A stretch of 64,000 bases of DNA from Porphyra umbilicalis (lineage: Eukaryota; Rhodophyta; Bangiophyceae; Bangiales; Bangiaceae): the NCBI GenBank assembly GCA_002049455.2, contig KV918931.1, forward strand, positions 1-64,000, in the 5' to 3' direction. A program made the position numbers and the translations under genes. The notes under the pieces are model-generated. The model did no database searches and was not told where the DNA came from. It was given only the letters and a program-made list of their open reading frames with translations. Of the stretch, positions 22,078 through 33,546 are shown piece after piece (positions within the stretch are counted from its first letter, which is position 1; every line of letters begins with the position of its first letter).

Positions 22078-24038
22078 GATAGCGGTGGGGTGGGAAGGAA
22101 GAAAGTAAAAAAAAAAAAAAAAAAGGGGGGGGGTGCCGGGAGCGCGCGGGACCGCAGCGGCGGGGGCGACCGCACGACCGGGTGGCGACGGTCGAGGTGC
22201 ACGCCGGCTCGGGGTGGAAGGGGGGAGTCGAGTCACTGGCGCCGTGCTGCTGCGGGTGACGAGGGAGAGGGGAAACCCCGCCCCGCGAGGCGGGCGCCGC
22301 TCAAGTAGTCGCCCCCCGCCACCGGCGCTGGCAGTCGTCGGCCCCACGGCGGCGCGCCCACCGCTCACGGCGCGGCGGCGCAAGCGGCACGCGGTCGCGG
22401 CGCACCGCGCCTCTGGCGCGCACCCGGCGCCCCGTCTGGCGGGGGGCGCCGCCCGCGAGGCGACCCCCGAGACCGCACCAAGGCGCCATGCCGAGGCGGC
22501 AGACGCGCCCGACGGGAGTCCCGCCGTCGGCCGCGCCTGCGAGAGGGAGCGGGGGAATGACGCCCCGCTCGGCGGTCGCCAAGGGCGCTGCCGCCTGCCG
22601 CCACTGGCACGCGGGGCGGGCCGCCCGCCGGAATTCCACCCGCCCCCGCCGGCAGCGGCGGCAGCAGCGGCGGCGGCGGCGGCGGCGGCCGTGGCGGGCC
22701 GGCGGGGGCGGGGGCGGGGCCGCGGCGGCGGCCGCCATTCGACGCGCGCGCCGCGGCGCCACGCCCCCACCGCGAACGCGTGCACGGCGGGGGCGGGGGC
22801 GGCACGGGCAGCGGCGGGGGGCGACGGGAGGGCAGGAGGGGGCGGCAGGCGGGACGGGGGGGGTGCACCGGGGGGGGCAGAGGCGGGGGGGCCCCGGTGG
22901 GGGGGGGGCGACCGGGGGCTCGGTACAGTACGACGGTGGCGGCAGCGGGTGGCGGCGATGGCCGTCAAATTCCACCACGCAGGGCACCGCGTGGACGCCA
23001 GTCGATCTGCGCGGCGGCTCGCAGGCGTTTTCCCAACAACTTTCAGGCAAAGGTTCAAACGGGGGATACGAGCTCGGAAGTTTGGCTTGTTTCCAGAGCC
23101 TTTTTCGTCCGTCGTCCCCACCCCCACGCCCGACCGGCATCGACGCCGATGCCCCCGCCGGGCGTCGTCGGCCCTGCCTACGCAGCTGCGCTGCGCTCAG
23201 GAGCTCGGCTGGACCCCCAAACTCTTTGACCGCAGCTCTACCCGCACTCCCTCCCTCCGTTGGGTGGTGGCTCGTCGATGGCCGACGGCAGGGCGTGGCG
23301 TCCCGCGGCGGTCCCCCCCGGCTGCCGCGCCCGAGGCGTGGCGCTGGGCTCGCGTGCGGACGGTGGCGACGTCAGCGCCCCCTGGTCCGCCCCCTAGCCG
23401 ACAGCGGCGGCAGCGGTCAAGGCAAAGGCCAACGAAACAGGCGCCAACCCACCGCGGCGCGACGGCTCGGAACTGCGTCGGCCTGGGCGTGCCGGGAGGC
23501 GCAGACCCCAGAATTGGGGCCGCGGCCATGGCCGCTGCCGCCCACCCACGTCCGAGGACAGCGGTGGCGCTTTGCGGCTGCGCTGTGCGTGCGGGGTTCC
23601 GGGTATTGGTGGAAAGACAGCGGAACGCCCTGCCCAGCCCACACCGGGCTCCCCACTGTGGTGCGACAACCGGTTGCTCCCACGTGCTTGGGTCGGCAAG
23701 CCACGCCAAGGTCTCCCTGGAGCGAAGAGGTCTGCGGCCAAAGGCGCAATGGTTTGGTCCAGTGCGGCAGTGCGAGCATACAGAACACCATAGGGCGGCG
23801 TCGGCTTCCATACAGCGCGTGTGCCTGTGGCGGCTACGGAGCCCCAAGCCGCTGCCTCCCGCGCCTGCGTTTGCCCACGCGAACAAGTGGGGCGGGGCGG
23901 TCGTGGCGCCCAGCGAGCGCCCCGCCGACTACCCCCCCTCTTTACGTGCTCGACCCCCCCCTATGAACCATCTCCCACCCCCCAACCATACCCCTCATGA
24001 AGCTTCTAACCCCTGTCAACCCCCCCCCCCACCCGACT
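22078..24038. other. Long intergenic, GC-rich, no supported gene
   Basis: Open frames on both strands here lack motifs and shift freely with composition. An A17 run (about 22107) and a poly-G patch lie just upstream of the Cys-rich gene start. The block probably contains the promoters for that gene and the 3' end of the beta-propeller gene. Confidence 0.35.
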
Positions 24039-24698
24039 CTACCCCCCCCCAATGGCGCGCACGGCCAGGCGTGCCGCCTCGAGCGCCACCCCCCCCCCCC
24101 GGACGTCACCCCCCCCAATGGCGCGCACGGCCAGGCGCGCCGCCTCGAGTTCCTCCCCCCCCCCCTTGGCACGCCGCAGGGCGGTCATCAGCAGCTCGCG
24201 CAGCCCCCCCACCGCCGCCCGCCGCGCCGCCGCCACCGTCTCCCGGTGGCGGCCGCCCGCATAGTCCATCTCAAACGCGGCCGTGCGGCGGGCGGCGCGG
24301 AGGAGCACCGCCGCGTCGTCCCCGCCGTCGCCGTCGCCGCCGCCGTCGCCGCCGTCGCCGTCGCCGCCGTCGGCGGGGCGCGTGTCCCCCCCGCCGCGCC
24401 CCCCCCCGCCGGGGGTCACCCCCAGCACCGCCGCGTAGCGCGACGCGACGCGCGCAACGGCGCGCCGCAGCTCCGTGTCACTCGCGGTCACGACGGCCTG
24501 CACGCCCGCCTGCTTTTTTTGAAAGGCGTCGACGAGGGCGTCCTTGGTCGCCTCTGCCACCCCGACCCCGTCCGCCATGACCGTCGCGAGCGCCTTTTGG
24601 GCGGCCACCATATCCGCCGCCGCCGCGAGGCGCGTCGACTCGGGCGGCAGCCCCGCCGCCGTCGCCACGTTCGCCTCGGTGACGGGCGGGCGGGCGGG

Positions 24699-24729
<31 letters not shown>

Positions 24730-26628
24730 GCCGCGTCCGCGTCGGCGGCGCCACCGGCGGCGCCACCCCCGCCAAGGGCGTCGAGGGTGACGGTGGCCGC
24801 TTCGCGGGGCAGCCCCGCCGCGGCCGCCTCCTCGTCGGCGCCGCCCCGCCCCGACGCGGCGGCGGCCGCCGCCGCCGCCGCCGCTGCCGTGTCGCGGCGC
24901 ACCAGCGCCGCCGCGTCGGCGGCCGACAGGCGCCACCGGCGCACCGTGCCGTCGGCGGTGGCGGCAAACACCACCCCATCCAGCGGCGCCACCGCCGCGA
25001 GCGCCACGGGGGAGCGCCGCCCCCGGTCGGCGAGGCGCCACACGAGGCGCACCTCCACCCGGTGAGCCGACACGACGCACGCGCGGTAGACGTCGAGTTG
25101 GCCCTCCTCCCCACCGACCACAACCGTGTTGGCGGCGGGGCACGTCGGCGTGCCCGCGTCGACGGCCACGCCCGTGGCGGCGGCGGCGGCGGCGGCCGCC
25201 GACGCCGCGCCGCCCTCCCCACCCCCATCCACGGCGGCGAGGGCGGTGATGCCAAACGGCAGGCGGCGGCGGCAGAGGCACCGCCCGCTCGACCCGTCCG
25301 TAACCGCCACCGTCGCGTCATTGGCGCCCGCCGAGAGGAGGAGGGCGGCGCCAAAGAGTGGCACCACCCCCACGGCGGCGCCCGCGTGCGCCACGGCGGG
25401 GGTGCCGACGCGCCCGCCGCGTCCGGGCGCCCACCCACCGTCGCCGCCGTCGCCCGCCGAGGCGCCGCCGCCGCCGCCGCCGCCGCCACCGCCGCCAGCC
25501 CCCCACAGCCGCCGCGGCAGGCACCCCGCGCGCCACACGACGCCACTCGCGTAGGCGACAACGACGACGGGCGGGCGCGGGCGCCGACCCCCCACCGCCG
25601 CATAGTCGGCCGCGTCCACGGCCACGGCCGTCACGCGCGCCGCCGCCGGCGGGGCGGGCGCGCGCGCCGCCGCCGCCGCCCCGGCCGCCGCCGCCGCGGC
25701 GGCGCCGCCGCCCCCCGCGCCGCCCATCAGCGGCGGGGGCGGGAAGAGCGGCTCGCCGGCCGCCCACGGGTCGTCTGCGCCGACGCGCCCCCCCCGCACG
25801 GCGCCGTCGGCGCAGCCGACGAGCACCCCCCCCCCCCCCCCGGCGCCGCCCACAGCGCCGACGGCACGGAGGCGGCGCCGGCGGCGGCACCGCCGGCGGC
25901 GCCCAGCGGCGGCGACGCCCACGTGCAGAGGCCCATGCGCCCCGGGCGGGTGGCGTAGGCGCGGAGGCGCCCGTCGGCGTGGCCGACGAGCACCTCCCCG
26001 TCGGGGCCGCCGGGCACCGCCGCCGTGGCGGGGATGACGCGCGGCGCTGCCGACGAGCCGCCGCCGCCGCCGCCGCCGCCGCCGCTGCCGCCGCCGCCGC
26101 CGGGCGGGGCGAGCCACGGCAACGCCGCGGCGGCCGCCGAGAGGGGCGTGTGGGGGGCGGCGCCGCCGACGCCCCGCGGGGGGGGCGCGTGCTCCACGGG
26201 CACCGCGTCGGCGCGGGGGGACGCCCCCGCCCCCGCCGCCGCCGCCGCCGCCCCATGGCCGCCGGCGCCCGGCGAGGGGTCCCCCCCCCCCCCCCCCCCC
26301 CTCCACGTCCTCCAACGCCAGCACCGGCACTGGGGGCGAGAGGGGCGGGGAGACCCCCCCCCCCCCCTCCCCCCCCCCCCCCCCCCCCCACCCAACTCCC
26401 ATCCGCAGCCGGCACGCCCTCTGCGAGGCCGACCTCGAGCAGCTTCCCGCCCGCCCAGTCAAACGCCTCCACGGTGCCCGCCGTCACGACGACCGTGTCA
26501 TGCCCGCCGCTCGTCAGCCCGAGGGCGGCGGGGACCCCCCCCCGCACCCGCAACGGGCGCAGCAGCGCCGTCGTCGGCGGCGGCGGCAGCGCGCGTGGCC
26601 GCCACGTGGCCGACGACGAGCCGGCCGT

Positions 26629-26664
<36 letters not shown>

Positions 26665-27170
26665 CGGGTGCGCCGTCGACGACAAGCCGCCCGTGGCGGC
26701 GGCGGCGGCGGCGGCCGCGGCGCCGCCGACGGCCGCGGGTGCGGCGCGCGCGAGGTGCTCCAAGTCGCTCCGCGCCGCGTCGACGGCGGTGGAGAGCGCC
26801 GCGGCGGCGCGCGCAAAGAGGGTGCCGACGCCCGACGGCGGCGCGTCGGGCAGGTGGGGGGGGGGGGGGGGGGACGGACCCGCCCGCCGACGACCGCGAC
26901 GGGCGGCCGCCGCCGCTAGTGGTGGTCGTGGTCGTGGTCGTGGGGGGGAGGGGGTACCGCGACCGCCCGAGGGTGGGGGGGGGGCCGCCGCGGGCACCGG
27001 CGCGCCGCCGCCCGTCGCCGCCGCCGCGGCGGCGGGGGGGGGGGCGCCGCCCGGCGCGGCCGCACCGGGCGGCGCACCGGGGGGGGTCGGCGGCGGGGCT
27101 CGGTGCGGGGGGGGGGGGGGGACCCCGCGTCACCGTCAATGGCGGGCACGGTGGCGGGGGGGGCGTCCAT
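24039..27170 (-). CDS. Beta-propeller-like protein; frame broken at G/C runs
   Basis: From a likely ATG at 27170 the coding signal passes through low-complexity Pro/Ala/His-Asp repeats and a helical segment (about 26830-26750). It then continues through strands such as Thr-Val-Val-Val-Thr-Ala-Gly-Thr-Val-Glu-Ala-Phe-Asp-Trp (about 26500-26450), Gly-Glu-Val-Leu-Val-Gly-His-Ala-Asp-Gly-Arg-Leu-Arg-Ala-Tyr (about 26000-25955) and Val-Phe-Ala-Ala-Thr-Ala-Asp-Gly-Thr-Val-Arg-Arg-Trp (about 24975-24935), which look like WD-type blades. A helical C-terminus (24660-24200) follows and TAG ends it at 24039. Frame changes fall at C16 (25826-25841) and at the C-runs at 26281-26300 and 26351-26390. The layout, propeller then helices, recalls scaffold nucleoporins, but no signature proves that. 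Confidence 0.5.
24051..24182. repeat. 66-bp tandem duplication in the propeller gene C-terminus
   Basis: AATGGCGCGCACGGCCAGGC recurs at 24051 and 24117 with a C-run between. The period (66) is a multiple of three, so it duplicates 22 residues ending Leu-Ala-Val-Arg-Ala-Ile-Gly-Gly-Gly in frame. Confidence 0.6.
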
Positions 27171-28224
27171 GGCGGTGGGCGCCGCCGCGGCGCGCCGGCG
27201 GACCGCGCGGCCCGCCGCCGCCGCTGCGGCAATCGAGGGCCTGCGGCGGCGGCCGCCCACAAAAAAGGACGGGCAGCAGTGGGGGCGGCGATTACGGGGG
27301 CGCCACCACCGACGCAGGGGCGAAAGGCGGGGCGACGGCGCCGCACGGTGATTGCGGGCGGGCGCCGACGGCGGCACGCGAAAGGGCGAGGATGGGCGCC
27401 GCGCAGAGGCGGTACAGCACAGTACAGTACCAGGAAGGACAGGCGCGGGCGCGCACGCCATCGTCATCGTCTGCGGCAGACGCGTAAAGCTGTCAACAGA
27501 CAGTGGGAACTCAAGTAGAATTCAATTGCGTTGGACTGCCGCCTTGATGGTCGGATCAATGCCCCGTGCGAAGCGCACGGCAACCATCCATCTGTTGGAG
27601 TGACCCATGACGGGGATCAACCGGTCTCGAGGCGCCGCCCCCGGTGACCGCCCAACGCAGCGAAGAAACCCTGCCAGCTGGCCGAGGCTCCCTCCAGCGG
27701 TGCGCCTCACCGCCGCGCCGTGCGCGCTGGGCGGGGCGGCCGCACGGCGCGCGGCCGCGCGGGCAACAACACGAGCACCGCGCGGCGCGGGGATCGTGCT
27801 CGCTCCGTGCCGCCCGGCGGCCGGCGGGCCGTACCCGAATCGTGGTCGCCCCCCGCGCCGCCGCTGTGGCACCATGTGCGCCGGCCCCGTGTTCCGCTGG
27901 CCGCCCGCGCCGGCCGCCGTGCCGCCCCGTGTCGGCCACCTCGTGCGCTTCCCGCCCGGAGGACGTGGAGGGGATGGGTGGCGCCAGCGGCGTCCACGGA
28001 GGGAGCGCGCCTACTTGACCGCGTCCGCTGCCGCAGCTGGCGACCCGGGCGCGCCGTCAAGCACCCGGCAGTGGGACCGTCGGCGCTGAAGAGGATTCGG
28101 GTGTGTGACCCCTGTCGTCCCACACGCGCCGGTGTTCGTTGACCGGCCCCGTTGTCAAGCTATCCGTCGACTTGCGACGCACACCCCGGTCACCGCCGTC
28201 GCCCCCCCCCCCACCGACCCGACC
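27171..28224. other. Divergent intergenic region
   Basis: Non-coding by eye, lying between the propeller gene (-) and the hydrolase gene (+). Composition is mixed, and no repeats or RNA genes are recognised. Confidence 0.35.
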
Positions 28225-29127
28225 ATGGGTCTCTCGTGGGCGCACCTCCGCCGCCGCGCCAGCGTGTGGATTGCCACCGCCGCCGTCGTCGCCGCCGTCG
28301 CGCTCGTCGTGTCCAACGCGTCGGCTGAACGGACGGCGGTGGTGCTCGGCGGCGCCGCCGCCGCCGCCGACGCTGCCGCCCCCGTCCCCTCCGACGCCAC
28401 CCTCGACGGCCCCACCGCCCGCCTCCTCGCGCACAACGCGCGGCGACTCGGCGGCCCCGGCGCCGTTCTCAACCGCGCGGCGGCGCTGTCCCCCCGCGCC
28501 GCCACTCTCATCTTCCTCCACGGCGCGGGCGGGTCGGGCGCCGCCGTCTTGGCCGCCCTCCGCGTGGTGGTGGCTTTTGCGCCGCGGGCGGTGCGGGCGC
28601 ACTTGACCATCCTTGCGCCGACGGCGGTGGCGCCGCCGGGGCGGCGCTTGTGGTTTTCCATCCGCGGCCGGGGGGTCGACGCCACCTTTAACGCGATGGA
28701 GGTGGCAGCGTCGGCGGCGCGCATTGATGGGGTGATTGGGCGGGAGGTTGCGCGTGGCGTGCCCGCGTCGCGCATTTTGGTGATGGGCTACTCCCAGGGG
28801 GGGGCCCTCGCCTTGACCGTGGCGCTGCGCTCCCGCCGGCGGCTGGCGGGGTGTGGGGTGGCGGCGGGGTTTTTGCCGCTGGTGGAGAGCTACCCGTCGG
28901 CGCTCGCGCCGGCCAACAAGCAGTGTCCGTACTATATGCTTCACGGGGGGGCGGATAAGGTCGTGCCGCTCATCGGGGCGGAGCGAACGCGGAATGTGCT
29001 GCGCCGGTACGGGCGCCGCGTGAACTATCAGGTGCTCCGTGGGCGGGGGCACAACCTGCTCGACTTGTCGCTGCTGCCGTGGGTGCTCCGCATCTTCACC
29101 GCCCCAAACGGGCTGGCGCTTTCATGA
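28225..29127 (+). CDS. Membrane-anchored acyl-protein thioesterase / phospholipase-carboxylesterase-like hydrolase
   Basis: Alpha/beta hydrolase of the LYPLA family, 300 aa. The nucleophile motif Gly-Tyr-Ser-Gln-Gly-Gly places Ser190. Asp244 (Gly-Gly-Ala-Asp-Lys-Val-Val-Pro) and His276 (Gly-Arg-Gly-His-Asn-Leu) complete the triad with family spacing. The oxyanion strand Phe-Leu-His-Gly-Ala-Gly-Gly-Ser-Gly is near residue 94. Unlike cytosolic acyl-protein thioesterases it starts with a hydrophobic segment (about residues 12-32), which suggests a signal anchor or secretion. The ATG at 28225 sits in a good context (ACCATGG) after a C-rich leader. Substrate is unknown; deacylation of proteins or lysolipids is the family role. 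Confidence 0.82.
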   Translation: MGLSWAHLRRRASVWIATAAVVAAVALVVSNASAERTAVVLGGAAAAADAAAPVPSDATLDGPTARLLAHNARRLGGPGAVLNRAAALSPRAATLIFLHGAGGSGAAVLAALRVVVAFAPRAVRAHLTILAPTAVAPPGRRLWFSIRGRGVDATFNAMEVAASAARIDGVIGREVARGVPASRILVMGYSQGGALALTVALRSRRRLAGCGVAAGFLPLVESYPSALAPANKQCPYYMLHGGADKVVPLIGAERTRNVLRRYGRRVNYQVLRGRGHNLLDLSLLPWVLRIFTAPNGLALS

Positions 29128-29834
29128 GGCGGAGGGGAGCTGCTTCGGGGGGTAGGAGCGTGGTGGCCGTGCCTATGGCAGCGGCGTCGCGCATGCCACG
29201 GCCAACTGGCGGGGCCGAGGAAGCACCCCATGCCTTCCGAGACGCGAGTCTGGTCACCAGACAAAAACGATGTGTGTAGGTAACAATAACACAAAAATCA
29301 TCCTGTAGCCACCGCTTTCTCACCAACGAGGCACGGCCTTCTGGAGAGTGTGCCATGGGGATAGGAGAAAGAAGCGCAGTCGCCCGGTTGGTCCCGAGGT
29401 GCGCGTCTGGCATGTTGGCTCCGACTGGGCGCTCTGGAGCTGGATCGACAAGAATTTGGGATGGACTGCGGGTAAACGAGGCGCAATGTGTCCTGAATTG
29501 TCTGAGAAAAGCAAGCAGTGGAAGAGGCGGTAGCGGCCAAGTCGAGCCGGTCGCTTGTCGTCAGGCGCTCCCCGAACACTGGCGGCCCTCAGCGGCCGCT
29601 GCGTCCCCCACGCAAGAGCACGCCGTCGCCGTGGCGACTGGGCCAGTGCACCAAGACCTCGGGCGTGAGGCCTTGTACCGTACAACGGAGCTTTCTGTCT
29701 TCGGAGTCGTGACGCTGTGGCTTTGCTTGCGGCGCTTCCGGTTGCCGACCTTCACCCTCGTGCGCGCCGACGCTGTCGCCAGGCGCTCTCGTTCGTCCCA
29801 TCCGCATTCTCCACTGCCTCCACCAACTGCCACC
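29128..29834. other. Intergenic region
   Basis: Non-coding spacer before TMX2. The open frame that enters it from the downstream gene lacks coding bias until ATG 29835. Confidence 0.4.
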
Positions 29835-30665
29835 ATGGCGCCATCCCTGATATCCCGCTTCTTCTCCTCTCGCTTCCTTTCCCCCTACTACCTTCTCAAC
29901 GCCATCCTCATCGGCGCCTTTGTGCTTTTCCGCATTCGAGACCCGCCCGCGGAGCTCGCAACCGTCGACCCGATGGGCTTCACCAAGGAGTCCCAAATCT
30001 ACTTTTGCGCGGGCCTCATGTACGTCACCCGTGCGCTGTCGGCGCCGACGCTCGACGTCTACTTGTCATCCGTGTTGCTGTTTACCCGCGTCGCCATCAT
30101 CGTGGTGCTCTTCTTCATGTCCCCCGCGCTGGCGGCTGTCTTTGTCATCCTCTTTACGTTTGTCGGCCTCGTCTTCCCGCAACCGCGGGCGACCACCCCC
30201 GCGGCCGTGTCCGTGTTGAACCGCGTGTCGTTTGCGGAGCGGGTCACCCGCAATAAGCACAAGACCATCACGGTCGTGTGGCTCCACGCGCCGTGGTCGC
30301 CCCGCTGTACGGGGCTGGCGCCGCTGCTCAACCGGCTGGTGGCGGCGTACGACCACCCGCGGCTGCGGTGGGCCAAGCTCGACGCGTCCGTGTGGACCGA
30401 CGTGGCCGCGGATTTGGACGTGAGCACGGCTGCCACCTCCCAGCAGCTGCCGACGGTGGTGGTGTTTTCGCAGGGCAAGGAGCTCGCGCGGCTGCCGACG
30501 CTGGGTCGGGACGGGGGGAAGCTGGAAGGCCTCAAGATGACCTACGCGAGCCTTGTGGAGGGGCTCGGGCTCGACGAGCGCCTGCGCGTGGCGGAGGCAT
30601 GGGAGGAGGAGGCGCGGAATAAGCTCTCCAAGGCGCAGGCTCGGGAGGCCAAAAAGCAGAAATGA
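29835..30665 (+). CDS. TMX2: Thioredoxin-related transmembrane protein 2
   Basis: ER membrane protein of the PDI family, 276 aa. Hydrophobic segments at about residues 18-34, 55-75 and 78-110 precede a thioredoxin fold. The active-site-like motif is Trp-Ser-Pro-Arg-Cys with Ser155 and Cys158, so the first Cys is replaced by Ser as in animal TMX2 (Ser-x-x-Cys). Other TMX2 marks are the Leu-Ser-Pro-Tyr-Tyr-Leu-Leu-Asn start, Ser-x-Gln-Leu-Pro-Thr-Val (cis-Pro) and the Gly-Lys-Glu-Leu-Ala-Arg-Leu-Pro segment. The C-terminus Lys-Lys-Gln-Lys fits a di-lysine ER-retrieval signal. It lies tail-to-tail with SEC63, 352 bp apart. Confidence 0.87.
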   Translation: MAPSLISRFFSSRFLSPYYLLNAILIGAFVLFRIRDPPAELATVDPMGFTKESQIYFCAGLMYVTRALSAPTLDVYLSSVLLFTRVAIIVVLFFMSPALAAVFVILFTFVGLVFPQPRATTPAAVSVLNRVSFAERVTRNKHKTITVVWLHAPWSPRCTGLAPLLNRLVAAYDHPRLRWAKLDASVWTDVAADLDVSTAATSQQLPTVVVFSQGKELARLPTLGRDGGKLEGLKMTYASLVEGLGLDERLRVAEAWEEEARNKLSKAQAREAKKQK

Positions 30666-31017
30666 GGCAGGCAGGGGATTGGGGAGTGGACAAAGCTCGT
30701 TGCCACTGGTGGTGGTATGGGCAAGGAGATGCAGGTGGGAAGCTCGCTTGCACCTATCATGGCTACTGCAGTGCAGCAGAGTGCGGGGTGCGTATGGAGA
30801 GTGCGTGGTTGGGCATATTACCGCTGCTTTGTCTCTCCTGCTCAAGTGGTCGGACTGCCACCCAGGAGCGCGCACCCAGATTGCCTGCCAGGCACGGCGC
30901 ATGGCAAGGCAGCGGGACGCCTGTCGGCCGTGGTAGGAGTGCGCTTGCCTGCGGTGTTCGTAGAGCGATACACAATGAAAATCCAAAAAGGTGGTACACG
31001 GACAAACCAGGACGAAC
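30666..31017. other. Convergent 3' spacer
   Basis: Spacer between TMX2 (+) and SEC63 (-) with no coding signal. Confidence 0.4.
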
Positions 31018-33546
31018 CTACCGCTTCTTCCCTCCCTTCTTCCCCTTCTTGGCCGCACCACCGCCCTTCTTACCCCGACCTCCCCCGGAGTTGGCGCGCG
31101 CCAACAATTCCTCAAGCAGGTCGCCCTCGGTCTCGACCGGGGCCTCCTCGGTTGTGGACGCTGCGGTAACAGCTGATGCTGTCACTGCCGCACCAGCCAC
31201 CACAGCCGCAACAGGCGCACGCGGAGGGGGCGGCGCCGCAGCCGCCGCTCGCACCGCCTCAACAGTCGGCCCACGGGCGGCGGGCTGCGTCGGTGCCCGC
31301 ACCACCGCCGGTGGAGTTGCTGCGCGAGCCTCTACCGGCCGTGCGGCCTGCCGCGCCGCTGGGGCGGCACGGGGAGCAGCGGCAGGTGCCGGCGCCGGCG
31401 CTCGCACAGGCGCTGGCACAGGCGCCGAGGCCGGCGCCTGCACGACAGGCGCCGCGTCCGGCGCGTCCTCGCGCGAAGCTGCCGCCTTCTTGGCCTTGCG
31501 CGACTTGGAGCGGCGCGGGGGCGCAGGCGCGCGCGACGGGCCGCCGCAGCACGAATCGTGGCCGTGGCCATGGCCATCATCCTCATCCTCCCGGTCGTGG
31601 CTGTCACCGTGGCCCTCGTCATCCGACGAATCCGTCACGGTCGTCCAGTCTTCGCTGTTGTACTCACCGTCGTCCGTAAATGACTCGGACGACGTTACCG
31701 ACGCCACGTCCGACTCGTCCGACGTGTCAAAGTACACGGTATCATCAGTCACGAGCTTGGGCTCCAACACGTCCATTCGCATAGACGAAGTGATGTCCGC
31801 GCCAACATAGCAGTCGGGTACGGCGTGGACGACAAGGTGATACCGGGCAGCAACAGGGGCGACCATCATGAACTTGGTCTCAAACTGGAACGACACGCCC
31901 GACGAGGTGGCGTCGGCCTCGTCGACTGTCACTGGCTTAGCCTGTTCCGGCTGCAGCCGCCGCACACCCAGCGGCAAGTCCCGGTCTGCATCGGAGAGCA
32001 CAATCCACCAAACCTCGGACTTGGGCTCAGGAAGCAGGGGCAGGCACGGGGAAGTCAAGTCTCCAGCCGCCCGCGTTACCGTGAGGCTGACAGACACGGT
32101 CACAGTGTCCCCTTGATGCACCGCCTCGTCGTCGTCGTCCACGTCAACCGTCGGCTTGGAGACCGTTAGGGTGGCTTTGGGGTACCGCGTGCAAAACTCG
32201 TCCACGTCCAGCCGCTGCTCAGGGGTCATGTCAGGCAGCAACTCTGCACGCCGCTCCCCGCCCACCTCGGCCAGCGCGTACACCGACGTTACCGGTGGCC
32301 GCGCCTGGGTACACGCCCGCACCTCAGCCAAGGAGAAGTGAGGCACCTGCAGCAGCGGCGAGTCGTGGACCTCCATTGCGTGGTAGACGCGCTGGCCGAC
32401 CCGCACAACCGTCAGCAGACGCGAAGTAAAGCCTGAGAGGGACATGCTGTACGGGCCGCGGCGAAGGTCCGCACGGCCGAGCATCGCCACCGAGTCCGCC
32501 ATGGCCGTGCACAGTGCCTCAAAGCGGGAGAGGAAGCCCGACATGACGTAAGAGACCTCGTCCGGGATGGCCACCCGCGCCACGTGCGCGTGCAATAGGA
32601 TCACATTATGGACCATCCAGTCCGGGGGCGGGCCAGGGAACTTGCACCGGGACAAGTCAAAGGCCGCCATGGACCGCAGCTGCGCCAATACGGGAACGAC
32701 CAGCTGGGAGTTGCCCTCCTTAAACAGCGGCTTCAGGTCAAAAGCGCAGGCCACGGCGTTGAGCAAGTCCTCGTGTTGCCCCGAGTGCGCCAGCACGTCT
32801 CGGAACAAAGCATACGTCATTGTCATGACGCTGTCCGACAGCATTTGCGAGCGGCGGCGCCACCACAAGATGACCACCGCCGGGAAGGCAACAGCGAGCA
32901 TCAAAAAGTAGGCGAGGAGCACCAAGTTTGAGTGCGCCAGCATCCCACGCGGTAGGCCAACGCCCAGCTTCGTGCCCTGGTAGCCATCCGGGTTGCCGTA
33001 CTTGATGTAGTTGGCCTTGGCCTCCTCGTCCGTGAGCGCCTTCTTTGCGCTCGCAATGCGCATGAAGGCGTCGGCGGCGTTGGGGTTGTCCTTGTTCTTG
33101 TCCGGATGCATCGTACTGGCCAGTACCCGATAGGCCCGCTCAATCTCGCGCTTCGTCGCGGACTGCGGCACGCCCAGGATCTCAAACGGGTCAAAGGGCG
33201 CCTGCGACGCCAGGTTGGCCTTGTACACGACCCCCACCGACGCCACCAGCAGCACCGTCGCCACCACAAAGGTGATGTTGGAGGGCGTCAAGTAAATTTG
33301 CGACCGCCGCGCGCGGGTAGACTGCAGTTTGGCCGCCTTGTCTTGGCACAAAGAGCACTTGCAGTACCGGGAGGGCATAAACTTGGCGTGGGGGGGGTCC
33401 ACCCCACGAAACCGCCGCAACAACCGCAACGACGCGGTCGGCACCCAGTAGAGGAGCAGCATAGCCGCGGCGAAGACATAAAACGCCGAGTCGTCAAAAG
33501 GCGCCTCCGACTCGGGGCCCCCGTCACCCATGCCCCCACCATCCAT
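31018..33546 (-). CDS. SEC63: SEC63-like ER translocation protein with DnaJ domain
   Basis: Partner of the Sec61 channel that recruits lumenal Hsp70. It is a single 842-aa exon. Order: acidic N-terminus; membrane segment at about residues 20-40; a Cys-rich loop (Cys-Lys-Cys-Ser-Leu-Cys) and a second membrane segment (about 88-110); J domain with His147-Pro-Asp; third membrane segment (about 205-230). Next come a helical Sec63/Brl part and an Ig-like Sec63 domain (about 420-600), then an acidic Asp/Ser/Glu stretch including Gly-His repeats. The tail from about 690 is Ala/Pro-rich and ends with a Lys/Gly-rich patch, longer than in most homologues. The acidic stretch matches the usual SEC62-binding C-terminus. 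TAG is at 31020-31018. Confidence 0.9.
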   Translation of the reverse strand: MDGGGMGDGGPESEAPFDDSAFYVFAAAMLLLYWVPTASLRLLRRFRGVDPPHAKFMPSRYCKCSLCQDKAAKLQSTRARRSQIYLTPSNITFVVATVLLVASVGVVYKANLASQAPFDPFEILGVPQSATKREIERAYRVLASTMHPDKNKDNPNAADAFMRIASAKKALTDEEAKANYIKYGNPDGYQGTKLGVGLPRGMLAHSNLVLLAYFLMLAVAFPAVVILWWRRRSQMLSDSVMTMTYALFRDVLAHSGQHEDLLNAVACAFDLKPLFKEGNSQLVVPVLAQLRSMAAFDLSRCKFPGPPPDWMVHNVILLHAHVARVAIPDEVSYVMSGFLSRFEALCTAMADSVAMLGRADLRRGPYSMSLSGFTSRLLTVVRVGQRVYHAMEVHDSPLLQVPHFSLAEVRACTQARPPVTSVYALAEVGGERRAELLPDMTPEQRLDVDEFCTRYPKATLTVSKPTVDVDDDDEAVHQGDTVTVSVSLTVTRAAGDLTSPCLPLLPEPKSEVWWIVLSDADRDLPLGVRRLQPEQAKPVTVDEADATSSGVSFQFETKFMMVAPVAARYHLVVHAVPDCYVGADITSSMRMDVLEPKLVTDDTVYFDTSDESDVASVTSSESFTDDGEYNSEDWTTVTDSSDDEGHGDSHDREDEDDGHGHGHDSCCGGPSRAPAPPRRSKSRKAKKAAASREDAPDAAPVVQAPASAPVPAPVRAPAPAPAAAPRAAPAARQAARPVEARAATPPAVVRAPTQPAARGPTVEAVRAAAAAPPPPRAPVAAVVAGAAVTASAVTAASTTEEAPVETEGDLLEELLARANSGGGRGKKGGGAAKKGKKGGKKR

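Noticed and set aside
22133..24580. 815-aa plus-strand frame
   Set aside because: Arg/Pro/Ala-rich with no domain. It spans the promoter of one gene and runs antisense into another.
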